Positions 43,945-55,997 of a stretch of DNA of 64,000 nucleotides are shown in pieces. A program made the position numbers and the translations under genes. Within the stretch, counting starts at the first letter, position 1; each line of letters starts with the position of its first letter. Source of the stretch: Sinorhizobium glycinis (GTDB lineage Bacteria; Pseudomonadota; Alphaproteobacteria; Rhizobiales; Rhizobiaceae); assembly GCF_001651865.1 (NCBI RefSeq), contig NZ_LPUX01000066.1:117559-181558 (forward strand), read 5' to 3'. Below the pieces are notes generated by a model. The model had not been told where the DNA came from. It saw nothing but the letters and a program-made list of their open reading frames with translations, and searched no databases.

Positions 43945-44004
43945 GGCAACCCCATCGAGGCGCTCTTTCGAAGCTGGTCATACTGAGCGCCGATCGGGAA
44001 GGCG

Positions 44005-45378
44005 TCAACACAAGTATTGCGGCTTTGGTGGTTGGTGTGGAAACAACCGCGAGGCAGCAAGACGACGGCGCGTCTGCGTTTCATGGTCGGCGAGATCGCT
44101 GCTGATGTGAATCGAGTAGGGAGGCGCGGCCCGCTCCAGCGCACGCAAGGCTGGCGGAAGCTCGCAGACTCGAATGCGGGTTTCATCCACCAGGGCTGCC
44201 AATGACTTGCGCGCGCTAATTCGCCGGCCTCCCGTCATGACAGGCGCAAGAAGCCGTCGTCCGCTCAAGTCCTCATAGCTGCGGCCAATGGTGTCTCCAA
44301 CCGCGGCGCCGTTGCGTATGTGACGAAAGGCCTGCTTGCGCCCGGGGAGCGTGACCTTGTTCGCAGAAAGCTTCATGCGGCCAAAGCCGGCATATTCCGT
44401 CAACTTGTAGGCGATATCGAGGGCGGCCGCGTCTGGCGACACCATCATGTCCGTGCCGACACCAAACGCGTTGATCGGCGCGCCGGCACGCAAGAGACCT
44501 TCGATGCTCCATTCATCGAGGCCACCACTGGCGAAGATCTGCACGTGTTGCAGCCCGCCCTCATCTAGGAGTTGTCTTGATTGTCGGGACAGTTCGAGCA
44601 GGTCGCCGGAATCCAGTCTTATGGCCTGCACCTTGAAAGTAGACTTCATGCTCTTGGCAAGGTCCACGACAGTCCGGACGCCAGCGATCGTGTCGTAGGT
44701 GTCAACGAGCAATGTTGTCTGAGGAAAGAGCTCGGCCAAGCACCGAAACGACTCCATCTCGTTTGGGAAAGCCTGAACGAAACTATGGGCGACCGTACCA
44801 GCGACCGGTATGCCGTAGCGCCGGCCTGCCTCCACATTCGATGTGGCCGACACTCCGGCAAGATAGGCAGCACGTGCTCCCTTGACGGCGGCGTCCACAC
44901 CATGGGCGCGCCGGCTTCCGAAGTCCACGACGGCCCGACCGTTCGCGGCCTCGACGATCCTAGCTGCTTTCGACGCGATCACGGTCTGAAAACCGATCTG
45001 ATTGAGGATGAGCGTTTCGAGCAACTGTCCCTCCGCGATCGGGGCGATGACCTCCAGGATCGGCTCCTTGGCAAATACGGGGGTGCCCTCAGCTACAGCA
45101 AAAATCTCGCCACTGAAGCGAAAGGACCTTAGCCAATTCAGGAACTCCGGCCTGAACCTGCCAAGTGAAGCGAGATGGGCGATATCATCCTCGTCGAAGC
45201 GCAATCCCTCGATGTCATCCAGAAGCTCTTCGACCCCGCAGGCGACAAGGAAATTTCTCTCCGGTGGAAGCTTTCTCACGAACAGGCTGAAGACGGCAAT
45301 CTCGTCCATGCCAAGCGAATGATAGGCGTCCGACATTGTCAGTTCATAGAGATCGGTGAAAAGCGCGGTTACCGGCAT
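44005..45378 (-). CDS. pncB: Nicotinate phosphoribosyltransferase-like protein (457 aa)
   Basis: It catalyses nicotinate plus PRPP to nicotinate mononucleotide in the NAD salvage pathway. The start TDLYELTMSDAYH, the segment FGSRRAHG, the active-site region IRLDSGDLLELSRQSR and GVGTDMMVSPDAAALDIAYKL are typical of the family. The length is normal. The gene is 98 bases downstream of a usp on the same strand and may share its anaerobox promoter at 46049. It would support NAD supply when respiration is limited; that is inference. Confidence 0.88.
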   Translation of the reverse strand: MPVTALFTDLYELTMSDAYHSLGMDEIAVFSLFVRKLPPERNFLVACGVEELLDDIEGLRFDEDDIAHLASLGRFRPEFLNWLRSFRFSGEIFAVAEGTPVFAKEPILEVIAPIAEGQLLETLILNQIGFQTVIASKAARIVEAANGRAVVDFGSRRAHGVDAAVKGARAAYLAGVSATSNVEAGRRYGIPVAGTVAHSFVQAFPNEMESFRCLAELFPQTTLLVDTYDTIAGVRTVVDLAKSMKSTFKVQAIRLDSGDLLELSRQSRQLLDEGGLQHVQIFASGGLDEWSIEGLLRAGAPINAFGVGTDMMVSPDAAALDIAYKLTEYAGFGRMKLSANKVTLPGRKQAFRHIRNGAAVGDTIGRSYEDLSGRRLLAPVMTGGRRISARKSLAALVDETRIRVCELPPALRALERAAPPYSIHISSDLADHETQTRRRLAASRLFPHQPPKPQYLC

Positions 45379-45476
45379 GATACGAAGCTCTTCATAACTT
45401 TGCGGTCAGTCGCTCGACGGAGCCATGGCTATGGCTTCGTGATCGTTTTCCAACTTCCAGGGCCTGGTCGGGATGT

Positions 45477-45998
45477 TCAGCGTACCACCATGACGGAACA
45501 ATGTGCATGCTGGATGATCTTTTGCGACACGCTTCCGACCAGCATACCCCTCAACCGCCCGAGCCCACGGCTTCCGACGACGATCATGTCCGCACCGACG
45601 TCCTCAGCGACCTTAAGGATTGTTTCAGCGTAGACGCCGGGCTCGACGCGCGTCTCCACGCTGCTGACGCCGATCCTTCGGGCAATATCCGCAGCATCCT
45701 CGGCAATACGGTCACCCAAGACCGAAACCATTTCTCCGATGTCGCCTTGCGAGGCACGGAAAAACTCGCCCATCGAGCTGGGAACTCGCTCCAATTGCGG
45801 CATAGTCACGGCCGACACACAGCGGACGAGATGCTCTGGCTCGGCGAGGCGGCTCGCCTCCTCGGCCCTCAGCCCATGCAGGATGACGTGAAGGATCGTG
45901 AGTCTTGCTCCGAGAGCTTTGGCTATGTTCGCCGCCATCGCCACGGCTTCTCGGGCTTTGTCGGATCCATCGGTTGCGACAAGAATGTGCTTGGTCAT
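45477..45998 (-). CDS. Universal stress protein, single UspA domain (173 aa)
   Basis: Begins MTKHILVATDGSDKAREAVAMA and ends with the nucleotide-binding motif GSRGLGRLRGMLVGSVSQKI. It is somewhat longer than the usual 140-150 residues because of an inserted helix region around residues 55-85. The box at 46049 is 50 bases upstream, divergent from ftsH. It is intact. Confidence 0.9.
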   Translation of the reverse strand: MTKHILVATDGSDKAREAVAMAANIAKALGARLTILHVILHGLRAEEASRLAEPEHLVRCVSAVTMPQLERVPSSMGEFFRASQGDIGEMVSVLGDRIAEDAADIARRIGVSSVETRVEPGVYAETILKVAEDVGADMIVVGSRGLGRLRGMLVGSVSQKIIQHAHCSVMVVR

Positions 45999-46048
45999 GG
46001 CACTTGCTCCATTTTGGCAAAGTCTCGGCCAATTCTCGGTGGAAGGCC

Positions 46049-46062
46049 TTGACGCTCGTCAA
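46049..46062. promoter_or_regulatory. FixK/FNR anaerobox TTGACGCTCGTCAA
   Basis: Exact palindrome, 50 bases upstream of the usp start, on the usp side of the divergent pair. Confidence 0.72.
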
Positions 46063-46104
46063 AGAGCTCTGCGACCCAGATCCAGTTTGCGCCGTGTCCA
46101 TAGT

Positions 46105-46118
46105 TTGACGCGGGTCAA
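46105..46118. promoter_or_regulatory. FixK/FNR anaerobox TTGACGCGGGTCAA
   Basis: Exact palindrome, 60 bases upstream of the chosen ftsH start at 46179. Confidence 0.72.
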
Positions 46119-46178
46119 GGCGGCGCGCGGTAAGGCATGAAAGGCTCGTTTGCATCGAACGAAACCGGAAGCCGGCCG

Positions 46179-48065
46179 ATGAATAGGAAATGGGTTTTCA
46201 ATCTCGGCTATGTGCTCGTCGCACTCTTGTTGATCGGAACCTTTGAATTCTGGCTGAGCTATCGCGACGTCGCGCAGCTCAGCTATTCCGATGCCTTGCA
46301 GGCGGCGCAGGACGGCAGGATCGCGTCGGTCGTCGTGACAGAGTCCTTGATTGAGGGAGAGTTCAAGCAGCCGGAGGAGGGGAAGAAGTACTTCGTCGCG
46401 CATCGTGTCGATCCTTCGCTGGCCGAGGTCTTCGAGAAGGCCGGTGCAAAGGTGTCCGGCGGGACCGACAGCAATTGGGCGATGACGCTGCTTTCCTGGA
46501 TCTTCCCGTTGTTTGTCTTCCTGGGACTTTGGTTCGTGCTCTTTCAAGGCGTCGCCGAGCGTGGCGGCCTCGTCAATATCGGAAAGTCAAGGGCCAAGGT
46601 CTATCTCGAGCGGCAGACGGGTGTGACCTTTGACGATGTGGCTGGCGTCGACGAGGCGAAGGCTGAGTTGCAGGAGGTGGTCGCCTTCCTGAAGGACCAG
46701 GCGAAATACAGCCGCCTCGGCGCGCATATTCCCAAAGGGATCCTCCTCGTCGGGCCACCCGGCACGGGCAAAACGCTGATGGCGCGCGCGGTTGCAGGCG
46801 AGGCCGGGGTGCCTTTCTTCTCGATTTCCGGCTCGGAATTCGTCGAGCTCTTCGTTGGCGTCGGCGCCGCCCGCGTGCGGGACCTTTTCGACCAGGCGCG
46901 ACAGGCCGCTCCCTGCATCATCTTCATTGACGAACTCGATGCGCTCGGTCGCACCCGCAGCCCCTTCGCCGGCTATGGCGGCGGCGACGAGAAGGAGCAG
47001 ACGCTCAATCAATTGCTGGCCGAGCTCGACGGCTTCGACCCGCGCGTCGGCATCGTGCTTCTGGCTGCCACCAATCGTCCGGAGATCCTTGATCCAGCCC
47101 TTCTGCGCGCAGGCCGCTTCGACCGGCAGGTGGTCATTGATCGCCCGGATCGAAACGGCAGGGCAGCAATCCTTAAGGTCCATATGGCTACTATCGCGAT
47201 CGCGGACGGTGTGCTTGTGGAGGAGATCGCCGGCATGACGCCGGGATTCACCGGCGCCGATCTTGCCAACCTGGTGAACGAAGCCGCGATCGTCGCGACG
47301 CGACGCGGCGCCGAGCGGGTGGCGATCGAGGACTTCAACAACGCGGTCGAGCGCATCGTCGCCGGTTCGGAACGCAAGAGCCGCGTGCTGAAGCCCGACG
47401 AACGCGAGCGGGTCGCCTATCACGAAATGGGTCACGCATTGGTCGCCTCGAAGCTCTCGAAGACCGATCCGGTGCAGAAAGTGTCGATCATTCCCCGCTC
47501 GATTGGGGCGCTTGGCTACACATTGCAGCGCCCCACCGATGACCGCTTCCTCATCACGTCGAGTGAACTTAAGGAGCGCATGGCAGCCCTGCTCGCCGGC
47601 CGGGCGGCTGAAGAGCTTATTTATGGTGAGGTCTCGACCGGTGCGGCGGATGACCTTGCCAAGGCCACCGATGTGGCGCGGCAAAGCGTCGTGCGCTTTG
47701 GCATGAGCCCGCAGGTTGGTCAGGTTGTGCTCGAAGAGCAAAGGCTGCAATGGCTTGGCGATGGTCCCGTTGCGCCACGGCAGAAGGATTATTCCGAAGC
47801 GACCGCGCGCGAAATCGATCTTGCGGTGCGTTTCATGATCGACGACGCCTACCAAGGAGCCAAGGCGATACTGCAGGGGTGCATGGGGGAGCTCAAGGCC
47901 GGAGCAATGCTGCTGCTCGAGCACGAAACCATCACTGCGCAGGACTTTCCCCCGCTACTTCGGACGGGTGGCCAGACAGCCAGGACGACCACGGATGGTG
48001 AGACCGCGTCTTCCCGTCGCACGGCTGAATCGCAAGCCGGCGGGCGAATGCTCGATCGCCGTTGA
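46179..48065 (+). CDS. ftsH: ATP-dependent zinc metalloprotease FtsH (628 aa)
   Basis: An inner-membrane AAA+ protease: TM1 ([17 protein letters not shown]), a periplasmic domain, TM2 ([18 protein letters not shown]), Walker A GPPGTGKT (about residue 192), Walker [12 protein letters not shown], the SRH region [20 protein letters not shown] and the zinc motif HEMGH (His415). ATG at 46179 follows GGAAG and stands 60 bases after the anaerobox. The ATG at 46137 lies only 18 bases from the box and is less likely. It is probably an accessory FtsH for low-oxygen conditions, beside a housekeeping copy elsewhere. Confidence 0.88.
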   Translation: MNRKWVFNLGYVLVALLLIGTFEFWLSYRDVAQLSYSDALQAAQDGRIASVVVTESLIEGEFKQPEEGKKYFVAHRVDPSLAEVFEKAGAKVSGGTDSNWAMTLLSWIFPLFVFLGLWFVLFQGVAERGGLVNIGKSRAKVYLERQTGVTFDDVAGVDEAKAELQEVVAFLKDQAKYSRLGAHIPKGILLVGPPGTGKTLMARAVAGEAGVPFFSISGSEFVELFVGVGAARVRDLFDQARQAAPCIIFIDELDALGRTRSPFAGYGGGDEKEQTLNQLLAELDGFDPRVGIVLLAATNRPEILDPALLRAGRFDRQVVIDRPDRNGRAAILKVHMATIAIADGVLVEEIAGMTPGFTGADLANLVNEAAIVATRRGAERVAIEDFNNAVERIVAGSERKSRVLKPDERERVAYHEMGHALVASKLSKTDPVQKVSIIPRSIGALGYTLQRPTDDRFLITSSELKERMAALLAGRAAEELIYGEVSTGAADDLAKATDVARQSVVRFGMSPQVGQVVLEEQRLQWLGDGPVAPRQKDYSEATAREIDLAVRFMIDDAYQGAKAILQGCMGELKAGAMLLLEHETITAQDFPPLLRTGGQTARTTTDGETASSRRTAESQAGGRMLDRR

Positions 48066-48075
48066 CGCACATCAA
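48062..48075. promoter_or_regulatory. FixK/FNR anaerobox TTGACGCACATCAA
   Basis: Exact palindrome overlapping the ftsH stop codon, 128 bases upstream of the DUF2267 gene. Confidence 0.68.
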
Positions 48076-48203
48076 TGCGGCGCGGCGGCATTCGTTGCAT
48101 CCTGACCCTTGTCGCTCCGAAAAGGGCGGCGGGCATATGATCCGAGCCATTGTCTGGACCGGCCCGATGACAGCACGCCAATCCTGGGGCAAAGGAGGAA
48201 CTC

Positions 48204-48637
48204 ATGGCAAGCGGACATCCGAGCTTCGATCATACGATCCAGGAATGTGGCTGAAGGCAGTGGCTGAACGCCTGCATTTCGAAGGACGGCGACACGCTTA
48301 CAGCGCGCTCAGGGCTACGCTTCACGCGATGCGCGACAGGCTGGCCCCGGAGGATGCCGTCCATCTCGGCGCGCAGTTCCCGATGGTCATTCGTGGACTC
48401 TATTTCGAAGGCTGGCGACTGGCGGGAAAGCCGACGGACGAGCACTCCATTGACGAATTTTGCGAGCGTATAGCCCGGGAGCTTCCTCCTCAGTTCGGGA
48501 TGGATGCCAAAACCGTCGCGACGGGCGTTTTCGATGTGATCTTCAAGGAACTCGACCCCGGCGCGGTTGCAAAGGTGATCGATCAACTGCCAGTGCCCTT
48601 GAGGAGCCTGTGGCCGCAAGGCGCGCGACGTGATTAA
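48204..48637 (+). pseudogene. DUF2267 family protein, frameshifted near the start
   Basis: ATG at 48204 has an ideal AAAGGAGGAA and reads MASGHPSFDHTIQECG, then a stop. The body continues in another frame as WLKAVAERLHFEGRRHAYSALRATLHAMRDRLAPEDAVHLGAQFP, the DUF2267 pattern, to 48637. Bases are missing between about 48245 and 48250. Either the gene is broken or the sequence has an error here. The family is unassigned; relatives occur in rhizobial stress islands. Confidence 0.75.
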
Positions 48638-48746
48638 GACGGGATGAAGTACGTACGGCTTGCCGAACGCGTCCCGGTCTAACCAATCGAGCGATCAGCT
48701 GCACGCTACCCTGCTGCCACGCTCCTGATTACAGGTGGACGGAACA

Positions 48747-49163
48747 ATGTTGACGGTCTTGAACCTTTCCCAGGTGCGCTTCATCGCCCTGCTGGCCAAA
48801 GCCGCTCGCACAGAGAGTGACGCGCTGCTTGGCAACGTCCCCGAGGAGGATTTCGCTGAGCCAAAGCCGTCGCGCGGCGACCACGACACATTGGCGAGCC
48901 TCGGCCTGGAGGACCTTCCCGTTGGTACGTCGCAACGCGATTTTCTCAAGGCTGCGATCAACCGGCTTCCGGGGGCGGCGCTCTATGAGCTCTACGCGCT
49001 GATGCGCGTCGGGCAGGGGAACCTCTCGGCGAAGACCTTCGAGCGCGGCCTGTCGGATGCTGAATCGCGCGACATCGCCGAATTGGTCGCAATGATCGTG
49101 GAAAATCCGGATCTGCATGATCAGCTCGTCAAGGCCCTCTATGAATGCCGTCTCGAAAGCTGA
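48747..49163 (+). CDS. DUF3775-like small acidic protein (138 aa)
   Basis: A soluble helical protein beginning MLTVLNLSQVRFIALLAKAARTESDAL, with a C-terminal core ALYELYALMRVGQGNLSAKTFERGL. It resembles DUF3775 (compare 22633-23052) but more weakly, so the family label is tentative. ATG at 48747. The next gene starts 59 bases after its stop codon. It appears intact among broken neighbours. Function unknown. Confidence 0.6.
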   Translation: MLTVLNLSQVRFIALLAKAARTESDALLGNVPEEDFAEPKPSRGDHDTLASLGLEDLPVGTSQRDFLKAAINRLPGAALYELYALMRVGQGNLSAKTFERGLSDAESRDIAELVAMIVENPDLHDQLVKALYECRLES

Positions 49164-49222
49164 GGATTTGACGTCCGACGAGCTGGGGCGCGCGAGGACG
49201 AGCGCTGAACCGGGAGGATGCC

Positions 49223-49941
49223 ATGGAGAATTCGGAGCTGGTCCGGCGTGCGCTTGCCGCCTTGCGCAGCGAACCGCGCCTCGGTCCCACTTTCAAGCTC
49301 GACCTCATTCGGATGGAGCCGGATGGGGCGGCACTCCTTGAGGGAGAGGTCGAAACGGTGGCGCAGAAGCGGCTAGCGCTCGAGCGCGTTGCAGCGATAC
49401 CCGACCTCAACGGCCTCGTCGACCGGATTCGCGTGCGGCCTGCGGTCCCGATGAGCGACAACGGCATTCGCGATCACCTGCGAAAGGTGTTGGTACGGGA
49501 GCCAGCTTTCGAGGGGCTGCGCATCACCGAGTGGGATGGCAAGGGCGCCAGGGAGGTCCGCGGCGCCACGAGAGACGGCGAGATCGCGTTCGAGGTCCAG
49601 GATGGCGTCGTCACGCTCAACGGGCGCTCGCAAGCCTCGCCTCGAAGCGGCTCGCGGGCGTGTTGGCATGGTGGATCCCGGGTAGTCGCGACGTCATCAA
49701 CGGAATTGCCGTCACGCCGCCGGAACAGGATGCACCGATCCTCGTCGAAGAGGCCGTGCGTCTGGCGCTGGAGAAGGACCCTCTGGTCGATGCTGCGCAG
49801 GTCCGGGTCGGCGTTCGCCGCCGCGTCGTTCGCCTGACCGGATGGACGAAAACTGAAGCGATCCGCGCCGCCGCCGAGGCGGATGCCTGGTTCGTATTCA
49901 GTGTCGATGACGTCATCAACGAGATCGAGGTCGGATCGTAG
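49223..49941 (+). pseudogene. BON-domain protein, frameshifted
   Basis: ATG at 49223 follows GGGAGG and gives MENSELVRRALAALRSEPRLGP and a BON-like middle (VQDGVVTLNG). The reading then shifts near 49635; the other frame continues SLASKRLAGVLAWWIPGSRDVINGIAVTPPE to VDDVINEIEVGS at 49941. Together they give about 235 residues, as in intact relatives. The frameshift is a one-base change; decay versus sequencing error is open. Confidence 0.7.
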
Positions 49942-50024
49942 CGCTTGTCGGCGGCTTGGATTCGTTTGTTTGCCGCAGGTTCTGATCGCAAAACCGTGGG
50001 ACACTTTATGGAACCTGCTCAGCT

Positions 50025-50038
50025 TTGAGCCGCATCAT
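50025..50038. promoter_or_regulatory. Imperfect anaerobox TTGAGCCGCATCAT
   Basis: The last base of the core differs (TCAT for TCAA). It lies 119 bases upstream of the gene at 50158. Confidence 0.3.
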
Positions 50039-50157
50039 TGAGCCTTGCCCGAGGCCTGCTACCGTTTTGAAGATGTCTCATAGGGGAGGTGGCAAATGCT
50101 ACAGGAGTTGGGAACGACCCCGTCGCAAAACCCCCGCTTGATTGGAGGATATCGGAG

Positions 50158-50664
50158 ATGGAGCCCTATGCCGTCGATATCGACCCGGAGCAGATCGTCC
50201 GCTGGATCACTGACGAGGATCACGCCACACCGTGCAAGTTCCGGATCGCCGCCAGCCGGACGTCCGAGCACCGGGCGATCCCTCTTGACGACGCGCGCCT
50301 TGGAGATGAGGAGCGCGAGGACCTGACCGAAATCGCAACTGTTGCCACGCTCGAAATCGCTCCGGTACCGGCCTCCGACGGCTGGGTCTTGACCGTAACC
50401 GTCGAGGATGAAATCGGGCCTCGGCCGGCCAGGGCAGGCATGCGCGAGATTGACTTGGCGTCATTTTACGATCAGTTCGTTCGTACCGGGCGAGGGACCG
50501 CCAGCGTGGCCGCCGAGGTTGACGGGCCGGAAGGGGAGGTGCGGCTCTCGCGCCTGCTCGATGCCGTTGCGACAACCGGCACCCGACTGCGTAGAACGCC
50601 CAGGATTTGTCAAAAACGATTGGCGTGCCAGTGCAGGCTGGAACCGGATCACGGCAGCCTCTGA
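50158..50664 (+). CDS. Conserved hypothetical protein (168 aa)
   Basis: Begins MEPYAVDIDPEQIVRWITDEDHATP; the middle is rich in acidic residues with the segment GWVLTVTVEDEIGPRP. ATG at 50158 is preceded by GGAGGATATCGGAG. I know similar proteins of unknown role in rhizobia. The last about 30 residues (basic and Cys-containing) differ in character, so the native end may have been lost. It ends 21 bases from the convergent acp gene. Confidence 0.6.
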   Translation: MEPYAVDIDPEQIVRWITDEDHATPCKFRIAASRTSEHRAIPLDDARLGDEEREDLTEIATVATLEIAPVPASDGWVLTVTVEDEIGPRPARAGMREIDLASFYDQFVRTGRGTASVAAEVDGPEGEVRLSRLLDAVATTGTRLRRTPRICQKRLACQCRLEPDHGSL

Positions 50665-50684
50665 CGCAGAAAGGCCACCGCGCC

Positions 50685-50894
50685 CTAAAGCGTTTGCAGG
50701 TCCGGATAATCCTGTTCGAGGATCTCGACGCCTGTCGCCTTGTGCAGACCGATGACGAAGTTCAGGAAGTCCATCGAGTCGATCTCGAATTGCGCACGAA
50801 ACGACTTGTTCGGATCTATGGGCTCGCCTTCGACATCCGGAGCAACTGCATAGAGGGACCTCGCCACGAGGTCGGAGAGCTCGGCATCGGTCAT
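50685..50894 (-). CDS. Acyl carrier protein (69 aa)
   Basis: Carries the phosphopantetheine serine in FEIDSMDFLNFVIGLHK, with the usual helix pattern and length near 70-80 residues. ATG at 50894 overlaps the E2 stop (ATGA), so it is translationally coupled as the last gene of the acs-E1alpha-E1beta-E2 operon. A dedicated carrier beside a 2-oxoacid dehydrogenase suggests that the acyl group may pass to ACP. That step is inference. Confidence 0.85.
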   Translation of the reverse strand: MTDAELSDLVARSLYAVAPDVEGEPIDPNKSFRAQFEIDSMDFLNFVIGLHKATGVEILEQDYPDLQTL

Positions 50895-52048
50895 AGACCC
50901 TCCGGATGTGCAAGGAGTTCGGACAGGCGGGTGAGGAACTGAGCCGCATGCCGACCGTGGCTCACTCTGTGATCGCCGGCGAGCGTCACCTGGATTACTT
51001 GGCGAATGGCTACGGCATTGCCGACGACCCAGGGGCGAGGGCATGCTGTCCCGCAGCCGACAATCGCCACCTGGTTCGGGTAGATGAGCGGAAAGACACT
51101 GTCGGCATTACCTTCGCCGAGATTGCTCAGGGTGACCGTGCCGTCGGTCATCTCGGAGCTGCGCAGCCGGCCGAGCCGAGCCCGAGGCACAAGCTCGGCG
51201 ATCACGTCCATCAGTTCGTCGACGGTTCTTGAATCGGCGTCGCGGATCGCCGGTGCGATCAGCCCGCCGCCGCGCAACGCGGTCGCAAGCCCCATATGCA
51301 CAGCTGGCGACGGCCGGAAGACGCCATCCTTATAATGACCATTAAGCTCCGGCACTTGCTTCAGCGCCAGTGCCACTGCCTTCATCAGCGGTGCGATGTA
51401 AAGGAGCCGTCTTTCCATCGGACGAATGGCGTTCTGTGTCTCGAGCCATTCGAAGAGCGGGGTGGCGTCGATCGCGTGCATGACCCAGTAATGCGGAATA
51501 TCGCGGTGGGAGCGGACCATGGCAGCACCGATCGCCTTGCGCATCTCGTCGAGGTCGAGGCCTGCCCCACGGCGGTGCGCTCGTTCAGGACCCGTGGGCA
51601 CCTGTGCAAGTCCGATGATGCCGTCAGACCCGGGGGCCAAGCTCTCTGGCGATATGCCGAGGGCGGCGGCTCGCCGACGTGCGGCGGGCGTGATCCGCAA
51701 GGAAGGCGGTGTTGCCGGGGCCGGCGCCTCTTCAGCTCTCGTGAGTCGCTCTTGTGGTCTCGGTTCGACCGGCTTGGTCGTCTTCACGGCGGGAATAGAT
51801 GCTTCCTCTTCCGCGGGGCCAACGATCGTTGCAAGCACGGTGCCGACAGGAACCTTTCGTCCCGGCTGAATCCGCTGCTCGCCGATGATGCCCTCATTGA
51901 AGACCTCGATCTCGATCGCGCCCTTCTGCGTCTCGACGAGCGCGATGATGTCGCCCCGTTCGACGCGATCGCCCGGCGCTTTGAACCATTCGACCAGTGT
52001 TGCGGCTTCCATATCGGCGCCAAGCGACGGCATCTTGAACTCGATCAT
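50891..52048 (-). CDS. 2-oxoacid dehydrogenase E2, dihydrolipoamide acyltransferase (385 aa)
   Basis: An N-terminal lipoyl domain with the lipoate lysine in [12 protein letters not shown] (canonical D replaced by Q before K), a peripheral-subunit-binding domain ([15 protein letters not shown]) and a catalytic domain ending [16 protein letters not shown]. The canonical DHRVxDG has His at the Asp position, so activity may be changed. It overlaps E1beta by the ATGA pattern. No E3 gene is present nearby; a housekeeping E3 would be needed. Confidence 0.87.
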   Translation of the reverse strand: MIEFKMPSLGADMEAATLVEWFKAPGDRVERGDIIALVETQKGAIEIEVFNEGIIGEQRIQPGRKVPVGTVLATIVGPAEEEASIPAVKTTKPVEPRPQERLTRAEEAPAPATPPSLRITPAARRRAAALGISPESLAPGSDGIIGLAQVPTGPERAHRRGAGLDLDEMRKAIGAAMVRSHRDIPHYWVMHAIDATPLFEWLETQNAIRPMERRLLYIAPLMKAVALALKQVPELNGHYKDGVFRPSPAVHMGLATALRGGGLIAPAIRDADSRTVDELMDVIAELVPRARLGRLRSSEMTDGTVTLSNLGEGNADSVFPLIYPNQVAIVGCGTACPRPWVVGNAVAIRQVIQVTLAGDHRVSHGRHAAQFLTRLSELLAHPEGL

Positions 52049-53031
52049 CGTCGCATCGCCTTTCTGACGGCAGCGGCGATCGACTGCGGCTGAGGAAGCG
52101 CCGCGAGTTCGAGATGCCTCGGATAGGGGATCGGCACCTCTGCGCCGCAGACCCGCGCCACCGGGGCATCGAGATCGTAGAAGGCCTGCTCTGTGATGCG
52201 GCTGGAAATCTCCGCCGCAAGACTGCCGCTGCGCCAGGCTTCGTCGACGATGATGGCGCGATGCGTCTTCCTGACCGAGGCGATGATTGTCTCATCATCG
52301 AGCGGACGCAGGATTCTAAGGTCGATCACCTCGCAATTAATGCCTTCGCTGGCGAGCATGTCCGCGGCGTCCAGTGCTTTCTTGACGCAGGCGCTGTGGG
52401 CGATCACGGTCGCATCGGCGCCCTCGCGTCGCTTCGCCGCCTTGCCGATATCGACGGACATGTCACCTTCGGTCGGGAGTTCATCTTCTTCATTGTAGAG
52501 CGTCGCATGTTCCATGATGACCACGGGATCGGGATTCATCAGGGCGGGCCAGAGCATGCCGCGCGCGTCGGCGACGGTCGCCGGCGCCAGAACCCGGATG
52601 CCGGGAATGTGGCCGTACCAGCCCTCCAGGCTATGCGAGTGCTGCGCCGCAAGCTGGCGTCCGGCACCCGTCGCCATGCGGATGACGATCGGCACCGAGA
52701 ATTGTCCGCCCGACATATGCCGGAGCGTCGCGGCGCTGTTGACGATCTGGTCGAGCGCCAGCAGGCTGAAATTGATCGTCATGATTTCCACGATCGGGCG
52801 CATGCCACCGAGAGCGGCTCCGATACCAGCGCCGACGAAAGCGGATTCCGAGAGCGGCGCATCGCGAATGCGCTCGTCGCCGAACTCGGCGGGCAGACCG
52901 AGCGAACAGGCATAGGCGCCGCCATAGCGGTTGACGTCCTCGCCCATGAGAAAGACGCGCTTGTCCCTGGTGAGGGACTCTCGCAGCGCTTCCCGCACGG
53001 CTTCGCGATAGGTCATGCGGCGTGTGGTCAT
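52045..53031 (-). CDS. 2-oxoacid dehydrogenase E1 beta subunit (328 aa)
   Basis: A transketolase-like pyrimidine-binding domain and C-terminal domain: [48 protein letters not shown] and [18 protein letters not shown] text. ATG at 53031 overlaps the E1alpha stop codon. It is intact. With E1alpha it forms the thiamine-diphosphate-dependent decarboxylase. Substrate: pyruvate, acetoin or a branched-chain oxoacid; sequence alone does not decide. Confidence 0.88.
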   Translation of the reverse strand: MTTRRMTYREAVREALRESLTRDKRVFLMGEDVNRYGGAYACSLGLPAEFGDERIRDAPLSESAFVGAGIGAALGGMRPIVEIMTINFSLLALDQIVNSAATLRHMSGGQFSVPIVIRMATGAGRQLAAQHSHSLEGWYGHIPGIRVLAPATVADARGMLWPALMNPDPVVIMEHATLYNEEDELPTEGDMSVDIGKAAKRREGADATVIAHSACVKKALDAADMLASEGINCEVIDLRILRPLDDETIIASVRKTHRAIIVDEAWRSGSLAAEISSRITEQAFYDLDAPVARVCGAEVPIPYPRHLELAALPQPQSIAAAVRKAMRR

Positions 53032-54025
53032 GGCACGGTCTCCGGCGGCGAGATGACGTCTTTCACAAGGTCCTCGACCGGCTCCCAATCCGCCGCTTCG
53101 GCGAAAGCGACGGCAGCGTCGATTTCCTGCGCGACACCCGCCTCGATCTCCTGTCGGTCGTCCTGGTGAAGGATACCGGCGGACAAGGCCCAGTCAGCGA
53201 ACAGCATGATTGGATCCCGCTTCTTCCATTCCTCGATCTCCGCCTTCTCGCGATAGAGATCTGGATCAAACATCGAGTGCGCGCGGAAGCGATAGGTCAT
53301 GGCTTCGATGAAGCGCGGACCCTCGCCCCGGCGAACAGCATGAACGGCGCGGCGCGCCGCCGCTTCGACATCCACGACATTCATCCCGTCGACCGCTTCC
53401 GATTCAATACCGTAGACGGCGGCGCGTTCGCTGATGGAAGGGTTGGATTGCGACCGGGCAAGGGCCGTGCCCATGGCATAGAGATTGTTCTCGCAGACGA
53501 AGAGCACCGGTAGGTGCCAAAGGGCTGCGAGGTTCAGCGACTCGTGGAATTCGCCTTCCGCGGCCGCTCCCTCCCCGAAAAAGCAGCAGGTCGCCCGTTC
53601 GATTCCCACCATCTTGTCGGCGAGTGCGAGGCCGACGGCGAGCGGCAGCCCGCCTGCGACAATCGCGTTGCCGCCGAAAAAGCGGTGGCGCGCGGAGAAG
53701 ATATGCATGGAACCGCCGCGGCCGCGGCTGGAGCCGGCCGCCTTTCCGAACATTTCGGCCATCACTTCGTTCATCGGAAGGCCGCGCACCAGGGCATGGC
53801 CATGCTCCCGATAGGTTGCGACGATGGCCTCGTCTTCCGAAAGCGTAGAGATCACACCGACGGCATTTGCCTCCTCGCCGATGTAGAGGTGCAAGAAGCC
53901 CCGGATTTTCTCCTGCGTATAGAGCTCGGCGCACTTTTCCTCGAAACGGCGGATGCGCGTCATCTGGCGCAACAGCTCGAAGGCATGCTCGCGGGTCAGG
54001 TGGACGCGATCATCAGCTATGTTCC

Positions 54026-54029
<4 letters not shown>
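53028..54029 (-). CDS. 2-oxoacid dehydrogenase E1 alpha subunit (333 aa)
   Basis: The thiamine-diphosphate motif starts at [15 protein letters not shown] (about residues 150-164) and ends near ENNLYAMGT. The phosphorylation-loop-like region [15 protein letters not shown] is typical of pyruvate/acetoin E1alpha. ATG at 54029 overlaps the acs stop codon. It is intact. The coupling to an acetyl-CoA synthetase gene points to acetyl-CoA supply from two routes. Confidence 0.88.
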
Positions 54030-55733
<1,704 letters not shown>

Positions 55734-55785
55734 TACCGCCTCCTTCTCCTCAAACCAAGAATGACCGGAATGCGGGCGGGCAGCA

Positions 55786-55799
55786 TTGATTATGGTCAA
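55786..55799. promoter_or_regulatory. FixK/FNR anaerobox TTGATTATGGTCAA
   Basis: Exact palindrome, 52 bases upstream of the acs-dehydrogenase-acp operon. Confidence 0.75.
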
Positions 55800-55907
55800 A
55801 GATCGTCTGTCGCGGCTTGCTGAGCGCATCGCTACGACGCGCCGACATGGGCTTGTGCGGCTCTCTCCGTTCCTTGCCCTCGTATTGGCAGCCGTTGCCG
55901 ACGTGGA

Positions 55908-55921
55908 TTGAGCAGGATCAA
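55908..55921. promoter_or_regulatory. FixK/FNR anaerobox TTGAGCAGGATCAA
   Basis: Exact palindrome, 76 bases upstream of the hydrolase at 55998. It is the last anaerobox in the window. Confidence 0.7.
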
Positions 55922-55997
55922 AGTCATTCTGCGACGTTGTGCAACACTGCAACTGTTTCTGTGAAGCCATCGCATTTCCTTCTTGAAGAGGCGAGCC

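Noticed and set aside
46587..47924. Long minus-strand open frame (445 codons)
   Set aside because: Antisense shadow of ftsH with no recognisable domain.
52114..53169. Plus-strand open frame of 351 codons
   Set aside because: Antisense to the E1 beta gene, low-complexity composition, no motifs.
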